The notes: generated from the letters alone by a model not told the origin. Counted from the first letter of the stretch, positions 10,378-20,458 are shown. The stretch: DNA of 64,000 nt from an uncultured Thalassolituus sp. (GCF_950066645.1 NZ_CATMFB010000001.1:62001-126000), one strand, 5' to 3'. Translations and numbers: made by a program.

Positions 10378-11847
10378 TTATTTAATCCGTGACGACAAGC
10401 CAAGCGTCGTCGCCAATGCCATATCCGCCAGACGCCCGAACGGAGCACGCGCCATCGTTGCCATGTTCCAGCGCCCCTGATGATAAACACCCTTGGCGTG
10501 ACTCATCGAGCGGAAGCCTTCAATGCCGTGGTAAGCGCCCATACCACTGGCCCCGACACCACCAAACGGCAGATCATCCTGCGCCACATGCATGATGGTA
10601 TTGTTGATGCCGACATTCCCCGAGGTAGTCTGCTGCAGAAGCTGCTGACAGGCCTGATCCCGGCCACCCATGTAGTACAGCGCCAGCGGGCGGGGGCGTG
10701 CATTAATAAACGCGACCACTTCATCGATTGTGCGGTAAGTACGCACTGGCAATACCGGCCCGAAGATTTCTTCCTGCATCACTGCGCTGTCGTCCGGCGC
10801 ATTCAGTACCAGCGTGGGTGCAATCGTGCGGGTACGCGAGCGGGCTGCTTCTGGTTGATTGCCCATCCCCAGTACTTTGGCACCCCGGGTACGAGCATCA
10901 TCCAACAGATTGTTCAGCCGCTGATAATGACGTTCACTGACGATAGAGCTGTAATCATCAGAGGCCGCACCACCCGGGTAGGAGCGTTTCACCGATGCCG
11001 AGTATTCCGACACAAACACATCGATATCATCTTCGTGTACCAGAGCATAGTCAGGCGCCACACAGGTCTGCCCCCCATTAGAAAGCTTACCGTAGACAAT
11101 ATTATCGATGTGACGGGAAGTTACCTGACCACGACCCACCACGACCGGGCTCTTACCGCCCAGCTCAAGCGTCACCGGCACCAGATTAGCACTGGCCGCG
11201 CTCATGACCTTACGGCCTACTTCGGTGCTGCCGGTAAAAAACAAATGGTCAAACGGGAGGCCGCTGAAGGCTGCGCCGACTTCCGGGCCACCAAGCACGA
11301 CGGCAACGTCTTCTTCACTGAAGAACTCAGCAACCATATTCCTGATCACCTCGCTCGTCTTTGGCGTCAGTTCCGACGGCTTTAGCATCGCCCGGTTGCC
11401 CGCAGCCAGGGCCGTAGCGAGCGGCACCAGTGTCAGCGAAATCGGATAATTCCACGGCGCCATAATGCCGATCACGCCCTTCGGCTGATACTCGACATGC
11501 GCCGAGGCTGAGCGGAACAACAGACTCACGTGACGCTTTTCCGGCTTCATAAACCGGCGCAGGTTGCGTGCCAGATAATCAATCGACTGAATAATCACCG
11601 TCAGCTCAAGCAGGCCGGTTTCGTAGCGGGAACGATGACCAAAATCGGCATCAACGGCCTCTTCAAGACGCCCGCGATATGCCAGAACGGCCTGTCGCAG
11701 AGTCGCCAGCGACTTTTTACGCTGGCGCATATCCGGAGCACCATCACGCAGGAAGGCATGGCGCTGACGTTCAAGAATGGATTCGGCATACGCCATTTCC
11801 GGAAGACTGTTGTCTGCAACACGCGCGGCTGAATGGGTCATCGTCAT
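10378..11847 (-). CDS. Aldehyde dehydrogenase (coniferyl-aldehyde-dehydrogenase-like)
   Basis: ALDH motifs VTLELGGKSP and GQTCVAPDY; GVIGIMAPWNYP. Confidence 0.92.
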   Translation of the reverse strand: MTMTHSAARVADNSLPEMAYAESILERQRHAFLRDGAPDMRQRKKSLATLRQAVLAYRGRLEEAVDADFGHRSRYETGLLELTVIIQSIDYLARNLRRFMKPEKRHVSLLFRSASAHVEYQPKGVIGIMAPWNYPISLTLVPLATALAAGNRAMLKPSELTPKTSEVIRNMVAEFFSEEDVAVVLGGPEVGAAFSGLPFDHLFFTGSTEVGRKVMSAASANLVPVTLELGGKSPVVVGRGQVTSRHIDNIVYGKLSNGGQTCVAPDYALVHEDDIDVFVSEYSASVKRSYPGGAASDDYSSIVSERHYQRLNNLLDDARTRGAKVLGMGNQPEAARSRTRTIAPTLVLNAPDDSAVMQEEIFGPVLPVRTYRTIDEVVAFINARPRPLALYYMGGRDQACQQLLQQTTSGNVGINNTIMHVAQDDLPFGGVGASGMGAYHGIEGFRSMSHAKGVYHQGRWNMATMARAPFGRLADMALATTLGLSSRIK

Positions 11848-11854
11848 CTCCTGC

Positions 11855-12856
11855 TTAGTGTTGTTCGTTCAACAGTTCATCCAGAGATTCCGGCGCATAC
11901 AAAGCACTCTGGAAATCTGGCACGTAGTCGTAACGGATCATCTTGCCCAGATCGAGTTCACGCAGGTATTCAGAAAAACTGCCGGAGCCCAGCGTCAGCG
12001 ATACCTTGTCGCCATCCATACTGGAGCCGTGCTTCATATGCCGCGATACCGCATGACCCCAGGTGCGCTCACCCTGATGACCAATATTGGTAAAGCTGTT
12101 GGTGACGAAGGTTGGCTGCTCAGAAATATCATTCAGCTTGGCCGTTTCGAGCACGAAATCGACCTTGCCGGTATCGCTGTCCATCACTTCGAACACCAGC
12201 GAAGACGCCTCTTCACGATAATGAATACCCGTCACCCATTTCGGCAGGTTATAACCAACTACGCCGCGCACCGCCGCAAGTTTGGTATCGACCGGCAACT
12301 TCAGCACGTAGCCCCAGAAGCTGGCATCTTTGCCCTGGCCAATCAGACTCAGAGGCCCAAAGGTAGAGCCGCCTGGTTTGTTGGTCACAATCGCCAGCGA
12401 AATTTCGTTATAAGTGTCGTTGTCGCAGTAGTGATAAGCATACGCCGTCAGCGCCACCAGGCCACGGCCCGGCCAGATCTTCAGCGGCTGCACATCGTCC
12501 ATCAACTCAACTGGCATCAGCTCACGCAAGCGATCGATGTCGGCAGTAAAAATCGCCGTTACCTTCGTATTCTCGTAGTAGAAGTTCGGCGAGTAGGTCT
12601 CGAATCCAACATCCAGCTTTTCTTTCTTCAACGTTCTGAACCAGCTCAGATCTGTATCTGGTGATTCGTCTGCAATCACCGACAGAGGCGGATTCGAACG
12701 GAAACGGTCGTACAGGCCGTCTTTCACAACGGGCACCTGATGGCCCGCCAGCTCAATCGTCACGTGTTCAACATCATCCGTATCTGCCGCCATCACTTGA
12801 TGAGAGGCCGCACTGAACAGCAGCGCAGAAGCCGCCAGAAGTTTGATCACTTTCAT
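11855..12856 (-). CDS. Acetoacetate decarboxylase superfamily protein with signal peptide
   Basis: Sec signal MKVIKLLAASALLFSAASHQVMA; ADC-like middle region (LMPVEL, YNEISLAIVT, YNLPKWVTGI). Confidence 0.75.
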   Translation of the reverse strand: MKVIKLLAASALLFSAASHQVMAADTDDVEHVTIELAGHQVPVVKDGLYDRFRSNPPLSVIADESPDTDLSWFRTLKKEKLDVGFETYSPNFYYENTKVTAIFTADIDRLRELMPVELMDDVQPLKIWPGRGLVALTAYAYHYCDNDTYNEISLAIVTNKPGGSTFGPLSLIGQGKDASFWGYVLKLPVDTKLAAVRGVVGYNLPKWVTGIHYREEASSLVFEVMDSDTGKVDFVLETAKLNDISEQPTFVTNSFTNIGHQGERTWGHAVSRHMKHGSSMDGDKVSLTLGSGSFSEYLRELDLGKMIRYDYVPDFQSALYAPESLDELLNEQH

Positions 12857-12898
12857 TCTTATTCTCCTGTGTAGGTGGTGTGGTTATCCACCTGAGCC

Positions 12899-12929
12899 AC
12901 TCTAAGGTTAAAGCCGAGTTTAAGGTCAA
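12899..12929 (-). promoter_or_regulatory. MerR-type promoter/operator P4 (TTGACC-N19-TAGAGT)
   Basis: Minus strand TTGACCTTAAACTCGGCTTTAACCTTAGAGT upstream of 11855-12856 and 10378-11847. Confidence 0.75.
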
Positions 12930-14155
12930 GCATCGGAGGCCATCTTTTTACGATAGCGGCGGGACAGTAGGGCATCATCGATCTGATTGAGGATAAGCGC
13001 CCACAATGGCGAGACAGCAGGGTTAGACGGTCGCTTTCGGGCGTTCTTTACCAGCTGATACTTCACCACAGACATATAGGCGAGGGAGGCCAGCGGTTTG
13101 TTCTTCCACGTGATGGGCGACAGCTCAGGCGTGCGTTCCTGGCCACGCTTCCAGGCCGCCGGCAACTGCGGATCAATCGCCAGCGCAGTCGCAATACCGA
13201 CCATCTCGATCCCACTCTCGACCACCTGCTCAGCCACAGGCAAACGACGAATGCCACCCGTGACCATCACCGGCATATTGGCTACCGCACGGATATCGTT
13301 TGCGAACTCAAGAAAATACGCCTCGCGTGCCAGCGTCCGACCATCACGCGCAGTACCGTGCATCGCCGGTGCCTCATAACTGCCACCCGACAGCTCAACC
13401 AGATCGACCGACATATCGTTCAACATGCGAATCACCCGGCGGGCGTCTTCCTGATCAAAGCCACCGCGCTGAAAATCCGCCGAGTTAATCTTCACCGCAA
13501 CAGCAAACTCCGGTGCAACACGAGCACGAATGCCCTCAACGATACGCAGCAGCATACGTGCACGATTCTCCAGCGAACCGCCCCACTGATCCGAACGCCT
13601 GTTAGTCAACGGCGACAGAAACTGGCTTAGCAGATAGCCATGCGCTGCATGCACCTCAACGCCATCAAAGCCGGCCTGCTCAGCAAGAACCGCAGTATTT
13701 ACAAAGCAGGCGATGATCTCTTCGATCTTGCCCTCAGACATCGCCTTCGGCGCTTTAAAAAACTTCGAAAGCTTGCCCAGCTCCACCGACACCTCCGACG
13801 GCGCCCAGGTCTGCTGAGCCAACGTCGCTGGCATCTGACGCCCCGGATGATTGATCTGCATCCACACCTGACCACCGCCAGACTTCGCTGCCTGCGCCCA
13901 GCGCTTAAACTGTTTCAGATGCTTATCGTCTTCCAGCACCACACCACCGGGACCTGTCATCGCACGGCTGTCGACCATCACGTTACCAGTGATCAACAGA
14001 CCCGCACCGCCGTCGGCCCAGGTTTCATACAACTTCAGTAACTTTTCAGAAGGCGCAAAGCCATCGCCCGCCATGTTCTCTTCCATAGCGGCCTTAGCAA
14101 TACGGTTAGGAATAACGCCACCATTCGGTAGCTTGAGTTCGGTAAACAGGGTCAT
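12926..14155 (-). CDS. NADH:flavin oxidoreductase / Old Yellow Enzyme family
   Basis: MTLFTELKLPNGGVIPNRIAKAAMEE; GFDGVEVHAAHGYLLSQFLSPLTNRRSDQWGGSLENRARML; start moved to 14155 because the promoter lies inside the longer ORF. Confidence 0.93.
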   Translation of the reverse strand: MTLFTELKLPNGGVIPNRIAKAAMEENMAGDGFAPSEKLLKLYETWADGGAGLLITGNVMVDSRAMTGPGGVVLEDDKHLKQFKRWAQAAKSGGGQVWMQINHPGRQMPATLAQQTWAPSEVSVELGKLSKFFKAPKAMSEGKIEEIIACFVNTAVLAEQAGFDGVEVHAAHGYLLSQFLSPLTNRRSDQWGGSLENRARMLLRIVEGIRARVAPEFAVAVKINSADFQRGGFDQEDARRVIRMLNDMSVDLVELSGGSYEAPAMHGTARDGRTLAREAYFLEFANDIRAVANMPVMVTGGIRRLPVAEQVVESGIEMVGIATALAIDPQLPAAWKRGQERTPELSPITWKNKPLASLAYMSVVKYQLVKNARKRPSNPAVSPLWALILNQIDDALLSRRYRKKMASDA

Positions 14156-14186
14156 GTTGGTCACCTCAGTTTTGGTTGATGAGGTG

Positions 14187-14217
14187 ACCTTAACCTTCAA
14201 GGGAACTTTAAGGTCAA
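14187..14217 (-). promoter_or_regulatory. MerR-type promoter/operator P5 (TTGACC-N19-TAAGGT)
   Basis: Minus strand TTGACCTTAAAGTTCCCTTGAAGGTTAAGGT. Confidence 0.75.
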
Positions 14218-14267
14218 GCACTGTAATAGTCTGGTCAGTTACACACCAGACCACAGATACAATCTCG

Positions 14268-14621
14268 CTAGCGACATGCCTGTTCGAATATACGTATTCT
14301 GGAAACGTCTTCAGGACTAACAGCGATCAGCTCATGAAATTCACTCATGTAGTCATCCAGCTCATCCGTTACATCAACAAAACCGACTTCAAAGTCTTCG
14401 CTGTCCTGAAACTCACCGTACAAGCATGTTCGCATGTGCCGGAAAGCCTCAAGATATATTTTCGCTGCTACCTCGTCTGTACCTTCCTCGAATGCGACAA
14501 AACAATCGGACACCTCATAACCCCGAGCAGATATGTAATCGCACAGCAGCCCCTTAGCGACCTCCTCCATATGGCAGGCGACAGGACCAAAACCATCTAC
14601 AACCAAATAGAAATAGCGCAT
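14268..14621 (-). CDS. Hypothetical protein (117 aa)
   Basis: ORF with no family recognised; divergent to 14774-15145. Confidence 0.55.
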   Translation of the reverse strand: MRYFYLVVDGFGPVACHMEEVAKGLLCDYISARGYEVSDCFVAFEEGTDEVAAKIYLEAFRHMRTCLYGEFQDSEDFEVGFVDVTDELDDYMSEFHELIAVSPEDVSRIRIFEQACR

Positions 14622-14738
14622 TGCAAAACCCTCCTGTTGAAGAGTTTTAGTGTGTCAGTTGAACACCAGAGACTCTACGGACTATGAGTCACATGTATAA
14701 ATAAACAGTAAAAACTTTACTTATCTGAAACCTGCATA

Positions 14739-14758
14739 TACTGTTTATACAACCAGTA
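14739..14758 (+). promoter_or_regulatory. LexA/SOS box TACTGTTTATACAACCAGTA
   Basis: CTG-N10-CAG with flanking TA...TA; 15 bp upstream of the ATG at 14774. Confidence 0.8.
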
Positions 14759-14773
14759 CAGGAGAGCTGAATC

Positions 14774-15145
14774 ATGGAAACGAAACAGGCAACTTCCGTT
14801 CTTGAAGAAACCCGCACTTACCACCACGGCATCGGCCTCAGAGGCGAACTCACACTGGAGACTGTTATCCGCTACCGCGCCGCTGTTGCTATCGAATGGA
14901 TCAAAGAAGATCTGCGCAGAGGCGTGCAACCTGAAAACATAAAGACCTTCTCTGAACTGCACGACGTTGTAGACGCCAGCATGTACCTGTTAGATGAAGA
15001 CCACCCGATACCGAAGGCCGGTAACTTCTACGATTGGGAAGAACTGGATGTAGAAGGTGTAAACATACAGCTCACAAGAATGATGGACATCATCAATGAC
15101 TGGCTCGAGACGCGGGATTACGTCAGGAATCACCCGCTACAGTGA
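14774..15145 (+). CDS. Hypothetical protein (123 aa), predicted SOS-regulated
   Basis: ORF preceded by a ribosome-binding-like GGAG and a LexA box; no family recognised. Confidence 0.7.
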   Translation: METKQATSVLEETRTYHHGIGLRGELTLETVIRYRAAVAIEWIKEDLRRGVQPENIKTFSELHDVVDASMYLLDEDHPIPKAGNFYDWEELDVEGVNIQLTRMMDIINDWLETRDYVRNHPLQ

Positions 15146-15578
15146 GAAAGTGCTGATCTGAGGCCAGCCAATCAGAAAGCTCGTCGACAACTGCACTCAG
15201 ATCCTTTCTGTGCTTGCCACGGATGCTGCATTCCCAGACCACAGCAACGCGCCAGCCGACATTCAGAAGTAAGTTGATATTGCGCTCATCGCGCTCGTAA
15301 TTGGCATTCAGCTTTTCCCGCCAGAACTCCTCGCGGGAAGAAGGCCAGTGAAACATAGGGCAAGCATGGCGATGCCAGAAGCAACCGTGGACGAAGATCG
15401 TAGCGCGGTACTTAGGTAGCACCAGATCTGGCGAGCCTGGCAGCGCACGGTTATGCAGACGGAACCGGAAGCCACGAGCATGCAAGGCACGCCGGATCAG
15501 CATTTCCGGCTTTGTGTCTTTACCCCGGATAGCCGACATATTGCGGCTCCGGGTAGCAGGGGAGTGGACATCTGACAT
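15123..15578 (-). CDS. vsr: Very short patch repair endonuclease (Vsr)
   Basis: [42 protein letters not shown]...; [26 protein letters not shown]. Confidence 0.95.
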   Translation of the reverse strand: MSDVHSPATRSRNMSAIRGKDTKPEMLIRRALHARGFRFRLHNRALPGSPDLVLPKYRATIFVHGCFWHRHACPMFHWPSSREEFWREKLNANYERDERNINLLLNVGWRVAVVWECSIRGKHRKDLSAVVDELSDWLASDQHFLTVAGDS

Positions 15579-15602
15579 ACTGCTCCCGAATGGAATGAAT
15601 CA

Positions 15603-16988
15603 GTGATAATATGTCACACAATTGACCTGGAGAAAGAAATGGCCACTGAACAACTCGCGCTAATCACTGACGGCTATGACGATGTATCAGACGCCACGCT
15701 TATCAGTCAGTTGCTTGAGATCTATGATCAGAAGGCTATTGCCGACTTTCTCAATTCTGTGACTCCCGGACACTGGTGCCGCGAAACCATTAATCGCTGG
15801 AGCAAAGGTAAGTCAGAACCTCGCCTCAGTGCAAAAGAATTCAAAGCCCTTAAAGGCCTTCTGCCGAAAGAAAAAGTTCATCCAGATAAAGCCAAATTCA
15901 AGTTTATTGACTTGTTTGCGGGTATTGGCGGAATCCGTAAAGGCTTTGAAGACGAGGGCGGTCTTTGCGTCTTCACCAGCGAATGGAACAAGTTTGCTGC
16001 GCGTACCTACAAGGCAAATTACTACAGTCACGGTGATTACCACACCTTCAATGAAGATATCAGGGATGTAACGCTGTCATCTGACGAAACCGTTTCTGAA
16101 GAAGAGGCCTATCAGAATATCGACAGAATGATTCCGGATCACGACATTCTGTTAGCCGGGTTCCCATGTCAGCCCTTTTCTATTGCTGGAGTTTCAAAGA
16201 AAAATTCTTTAGGTCGTGCTCATGGTTTTGAGTGCAATACACAAGGAACTCTGTTCTTTGACGTCGCACGTATTATCAAAGCCAAGCAACCAAAAGCATT
16301 TGTTCTTGAGAATGTTAAAAATCTGAAAAGCCACGACAAGGGCAAAACCTTCAAGATCATCATGCAAACCCTTGATGAGCTTGGCTACTGGGTTGCTGAT
16401 TCAGATCACGAAGGTCCCAAAGACCCTAAAGTGATTGATGCAAAAAATTGGGTTCCTCAGCACCGTGAACGAATTGTTCTTGTAGGATTCCGCAAAGACC
16501 TGAACATCCATGAAGGCTTCACCCTGAAAGATATTCGCAAGTACTACCCTAAAAAGAAGATCACCCTTGGTGACATCTTTGATCAGGACGTCGACGCCAA
16601 ATACACACTGACTCCAAAGCTTTGGGAATACCTCCATAACTATGCGATTAAGCATAAGGAAAAGGGAAATGGCTTCGGTTTTGGTCTGGTCGGCCCCAAC
16701 GATGTCGCACGTACGTTGTCTGCACGATACTACAAAGACGGATCGGAAATACTCGTTGATCGAGGCTGGAACTTCAGTAAAGGATTTGGAGATAATACGA
16801 ATCTTGAGAATCGCCCAAGACGGCTTACTCCATATGAGTGCGCCAAATTAATGGGGTTCTCTTCAATCAATGGTAATGATTTCAGAATTCCAGTGTCTGA
16901 TACGCAGGCGTACAAGCAGTTTGGCAATTCCGTAGTCGTGCCCGTATTTCAATCGGTAGCCAAACTGCTATTAAAAAGAATCTTATAA
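15603..16988 (+). CDS. dcm: DNA (cytosine-5-)-methyltransferase, Dcm/M.EcoRII-like (predicted CCWGG)
   Basis: [59 protein letters not shown]; very close to remembered E. coli Dcm. Confidence 0.95.
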   Translation: MIICHTIDLEKEMATEQLALITDGYDDVSDATLISQLLEIYDQKAIADFLNSVTPGHWCRETINRWSKGKSEPRLSAKEFKALKGLLPKEKVHPDKAKFKFIDLFAGIGGIRKGFEDEGGLCVFTSEWNKFAARTYKANYYSHGDYHTFNEDIRDVTLSSDETVSEEEAYQNIDRMIPDHDILLAGFPCQPFSIAGVSKKNSLGRAHGFECNTQGTLFFDVARIIKAKQPKAFVLENVKNLKSHDKGKTFKIIMQTLDELGYWVADSDHEGPKDPKVIDAKNWVPQHRERIVLVGFRKDLNIHEGFTLKDIRKYYPKKKITLGDIFDQDVDAKYTLTPKLWEYLHNYAIKHKEKGNGFGFGLVGPNDVARTLSARYYKDGSEILVDRGWNFSKGFGDNTNLENRPRRLTPYECAKLMGFSSINGNDFRIPVSDTQAYKQFGNSVVVPVFQSVAKLLLKRIL

Positions 16989-18179
16989 CTTAACTTCGTT
17001 AATGAAATCCTTAAACGATATAACTGTCGAAGAGCTATCGTATGTTGGATGTAGTGCAGATGGTACAACTAGCTGAACATTTTCGGCCACCATCTCATCG
17101 ATTTGCTGCTTGGAAATAGCTGGCTGCAAAGTTATTAAGTGCTTGGTATTAATCCTTCGAGCCTCTGGAAGAATCTGACGCCAACGATCCTTACAGGTCG
17201 TTTTCGCACCCAGCATATGTAGCTTCTTATCAGGGTAGTTAGCATCTAAATACTGAGTTATTCCTGGGAAAATAAAGTCTGGTTTTCTGTTACCCTCTGT
17301 CTTTTTTCCTCTGGAGAAAAGGACTGCGTTCTGCATCAAGATCTCTTCGATATGATTTTCAAAAGCATGACCAACTCTCGACTTTCTTCTATTCTGAACA
17401 GATAGTGAAAATGAAATAAATTCATCTACATTGTCGTTAAATCCAGCTTTCAACTTTCTTTCAACAATCTCTTTTTCGATAGCCCTGAACATCGATTCCT
17501 CGACCGACATCCAATGCATCAGACTTCCGTCTGGATCATCCACAGGGGATACAACTGACGAGTTATTCCTGGCATACTGAGACAGATCCTTTGTCTTTGG
17601 AAATACACCTTTAAATGTAGAAAGCAGTTTTTTGACATCAAAACTCTCTGAACTACCTAGTTCCACACCATATCTGGACAAAATGATATTTAATGGGAGT
17701 TGGACCTGATTTTTAAAGGTATCGATTTTCCGGAATTTTTCACCAGATGCATCTTCAATGCTAAAAATATTGACCAGTTCATTTTTATAGGAACTGTCAG
17801 GATCGCAAAATATTATAAGTAAGCGGTTTGTTTTAGTGACTGCAACTAGTAAGAAATCCCCTTCCGATGCAGAATGTACGGCACTGCATGAGGGGTAATA
17901 TAAACGCCACTCGGGACCTCTGTTTGGATTTTGGAAACGAACGTCGTACCAGGTAACCTCTTCCTCCGAAACTACCGGATCAGCATTGTCAGAAAGGTGA
18001 ACGATTTCAGCGGCATACTTATATTGAGTTCCGTCGTTCCGACTACCCAGAACTTCCTTTAGTCCTGCTTGCACCAAACCACCCAATTCGTGTTGATTCG
18101 ATGATTCAGGATCAACATCTACTGCACTCGAGAACTTAAATGCTACTGCAGAAAAAACGTCACTAACTTTTTCAAACAC
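16983..18179 (-). CDS. Type II restriction endonuclease, EcoRII-like
   Basis: C-terminal [22 protein letters not shown]...[12 protein letters not shown]...[21 protein letters not shown]...[11 protein letters not shown] matches the EcoRII catalytic domain. Confidence 0.9.
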   Translation of the reverse strand: MFEKVSDVFSAVAFKFSSAVDVDPESSNQHELGGLVQAGLKEVLGSRNDGTQYKYAAEIVHLSDNADPVVSEEEVTWYDVRFQNPNRGPEWRLYYPSCSAVHSASEGDFLLVAVTKTNRLLIIFCDPDSSYKNELVNIFSIEDASGEKFRKIDTFKNQVQLPLNIILSRYGVELGSSESFDVKKLLSTFKGVFPKTKDLSQYARNNSSVVSPVDDPDGSLMHWMSVEESMFRAIEKEIVERKLKAGFNDNVDEFISFSLSVQNRRKSRVGHAFENHIEEILMQNAVLFSRGKKTEGNRKPDFIFPGITQYLDANYPDKKLHMLGAKTTCKDRWRQILPEARRINTKHLITLQPAISKQQIDEMVAENVQLVVPSALHPTYDSSSTVISFKDFINEVKL

Positions 18180-18269
18180 TGATAATCCCTTTTCTTATAT
18201 ACGTTATAAACACCTTCGCAATATGGAAGTCTCTTGAATCTAATATTGCGATAGCAACCGAACTGTTTA

Positions 18270-18833
18270 TCAAAGTACTTTGTATACCATCGGCTGGCGC
18301 TTGACCGCATCGCAATGAAGGACACCTTGATAGGTTTTCTCCAGAACGATCTGTTTATCTATGCCAGCTTGATACTGCTTTGACGTACCCGTAACTCGAT
18401 CGCACTTATTGAAGTGGCATAACTCGATAATCTGGCCATCAAATGTGACGTTCAGACTCACATCAACAAAGTCATCTTTTTCTATATTGAGCTGAAGCTT
18501 GTCACCAGCCAGGATTTCGAATGCATCGTCCTGTGCCTGCTTCCACTCAAAACCTCGATAAATCCGATTCTCGGTCAACGTGCACTGTAGCCATTCACCC
18601 GGGTTGGAATCAGCCTTCTGCTGAGCGCGCTCCTCCTGCTCACGTATTTCTGCTTCCTGTTGGGCAATGCGGTACTTATCATCCAGTTCAGCCTGCTGTT
18701 GAACCGCTTGCTGACGCTGCTCCGGCGTCAATGCATTCCATTCAGATTCGCTCAAACCCATCGGGTAGGTAGAGCAGGCCGATATAGCGAGTGCAGAAAA
18801 GAGAATCGATAGAGAAGAGAGTACTTTCATCAA
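18270..18833 (-). CDS. Hypothetical lipoprotein
   Basis: Lipobox ALAISACSTY; Gln/Glu-rich coiled segment. Confidence 0.7.
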   Translation of the reverse strand: MMKVLSSLSILFSALAISACSTYPMGLSESEWNALTPEQRQQAVQQQAELDDKYRIAQQEAEIREQEERAQQKADSNPGEWLQCTLTENRIYRGFEWKQAQDDAFEILAGDKLQLNIEKDDFVDVSLNVTFDGQIIELCHFNKCDRVTGTSKQYQAGIDKQIVLEKTYQGVLHCDAVKRQPMVYKVL

Positions 18834-18864
18834 ACATATCCATGTTTAGAAAGCGCTAGTTTGC

Positions 18865-20256
18865 CTACTTCCCAATACAGAAGCTACCAAATATCTCGCC
18901 CAGCAAATCATCGGCGGTAAAAGCCCCGGTGATTTCGTTGAGTGCGTTCTGGGCCATTCGCAGATCTTCTGCAAGCAGTTCACCTGCGCCCATGCCTTCG
19001 AGCTGTTGGCGGCCGTAGGCGAGGGCGTCTTTGGCGCGGTTCAGAGCGTCGATATGGCGGCGGCGGGCAAGGAAGCCACCTTCGCTCGCGGCGTTGTAGC
19101 CCATCACATCTTTGAGGTGTTCACGCAGGGTGTCGACACCGATGTTCTGTTTCGCAGAGAGTGCAATGGTTGGGTAGCTGCCTGACGTATCTAATCCCAC
19201 GGTTTCTGTGGATAAGTCAGCTTTGTTGCGGATAACAGTTACGCGGCCACTGGCAAGCAGGTCGTCGGTGACTTGTTCGAGGCCGCGTTCGTCATAAAGC
19301 GCGTGTAAAAGCTTCTCTGGATCAGTTTCGTTAGTCGTGGAGTCGATCATCAGCAATATGCGGTCGGCTTTGCTGATTTCGTCCCAGGCGCGCTGAATGC
19401 CGATGCGTTCGACTTCGTCGGGAGCATCACGTAGGCCCGCGGTGTCGATGATGTGCAGGGGCATACCGTCGATGTGGATATGTTCTTTCAGTACGTCGCG
19501 GGTAGTGCCGGCAATGTCGGTCACAATGGCACGTTCCTGACCAGCCAGTGCGTTAAGCAGAGACGATTTACCGGCGTTCGGGCGGCCTGCAATCACAACG
19601 TTCATGCCTTCGCGCAATATCGCGCCCTGATTCGCTTCTTTCAGTACCAACTCTAACGCCTGTTCGACGTCAGTGAGCATGGCTTCAACTTTACCATCTG
19701 ACAGAAAGTCGATTTCTTCTTCCGGGAAGTCGATCGCGGCTTCTGTGTACATGCGCAAATGAATCAGCTGATCGAGCAGTTCGTGTACGCGCTTGGAGAA
19801 TTCGCCCTGCATGGAGCGCAGTGCACAGCGGGCGGCTTGCTCTGAGGCGGAGTCGATCAGATCGGCAATGGCTTCGGCCTGGGCCAGGTCCATTTTGTCG
19901 TTAAGGAAGGCACGTTCTGAGAATTCACCCGGCCGTGCCATACGGCAGCCTGCGGCGACGACTTCTTTCAGCAGCAGGTCGAGTACCACCGGGCCACCGT
20001 GGCCTTGCAGTTCGAGCACGTCTTCACCCGTAAAAGAATTTGGATTCGGGAAGAAGAGGGCAATGCCTTCGTCGAGTACGGTCCCATCCTGTGCTTTAAA
20101 CGGCCCATAGTGCGCATAGCGCGGTTTTGGCTCGTACCCCAATACGTTGAGTGCAACCTCTATGGCCTTGGTACCAGACACACGAATAATGCCGACGCCG
20201 CCACGCCCTGGGGCTGTTGCGATGGCTGTGATGGTGTCCTGGTGTACCTGGGTCAT
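18865..20256 (-). CDS. mnmE: tRNA uridine-5-carboxymethylaminomethyl modification GTPase MnmE
   Basis: [43 protein letters not shown]-terminal FCIGK. Confidence 0.97.
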   Translation of the reverse strand: MTQVHQDTITAIATAPGRGGVGIIRVSGTKAIEVALNVLGYEPKPRYAHYGPFKAQDGTVLDEGIALFFPNPNSFTGEDVLELQGHGGPVVLDLLLKEVVAAGCRMARPGEFSERAFLNDKMDLAQAEAIADLIDSASEQAARCALRSMQGEFSKRVHELLDQLIHLRMYTEAAIDFPEEEIDFLSDGKVEAMLTDVEQALELVLKEANQGAILREGMNVVIAGRPNAGKSSLLNALAGQERAIVTDIAGTTRDVLKEHIHIDGMPLHIIDTAGLRDAPDEVERIGIQRAWDEISKADRILLMIDSTTNETDPEKLLHALYDERGLEQVTDDLLASGRVTVIRNKADLSTETVGLDTSGSYPTIALSAKQNIGVDTLREHLKDVMGYNAASEGGFLARRRHIDALNRAKDALAYGRQQLEGMGAGELLAEDLRMAQNALNEITGAFTADDLLGEIFGSFCIGK

Positions 20257-20417
20257 GGTCTGGCCTTTGTTAAGCAATATCACTGGATACATGAAGCAAG
20301 CATTTATGCCACGGATGGCATAACTGAGCGCACATGGATGTGCTTGCCGCGTCCTGCTGATGTATCCAGTGGTATTAGTATCTGTTGGTTTCGGGCTGCA
20401 GCCCATTTTAAGGCAAC

Positions 20418-20443
20418 AAAAAAGGCGCCGCAGCGCCTTTTTT
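20418..20443. terminator. Intrinsic terminator between yidC and mnmE
   Basis: AAAAAAGGCGC-cgca-GCGCCTTTTTT. Confidence 0.8.
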
Positions 20444-20458
20444 GGATTGATCACAGCA

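Noticed and set aside
10480-11385. 301-aa plus-strand ORF opposite the aldehyde dehydrogenase
   Set aside because: Antisense to a clear ALDH coding sequence; no recognisable motif, His/Arg-rich artefactual composition.
11777-12664. 295-aa plus-strand ORF opposite the ADC-like gene
   Set aside because: Antisense artefact; overlaps almost entirely a better-supported gene with signal peptide and promoter.
14155-14254. Longer N-terminus of the OYE-family ORF (start 14254)
   Set aside because: The MerR-type promoter P5 lies inside this extension and the conserved OYE N-terminus begins at 14155.
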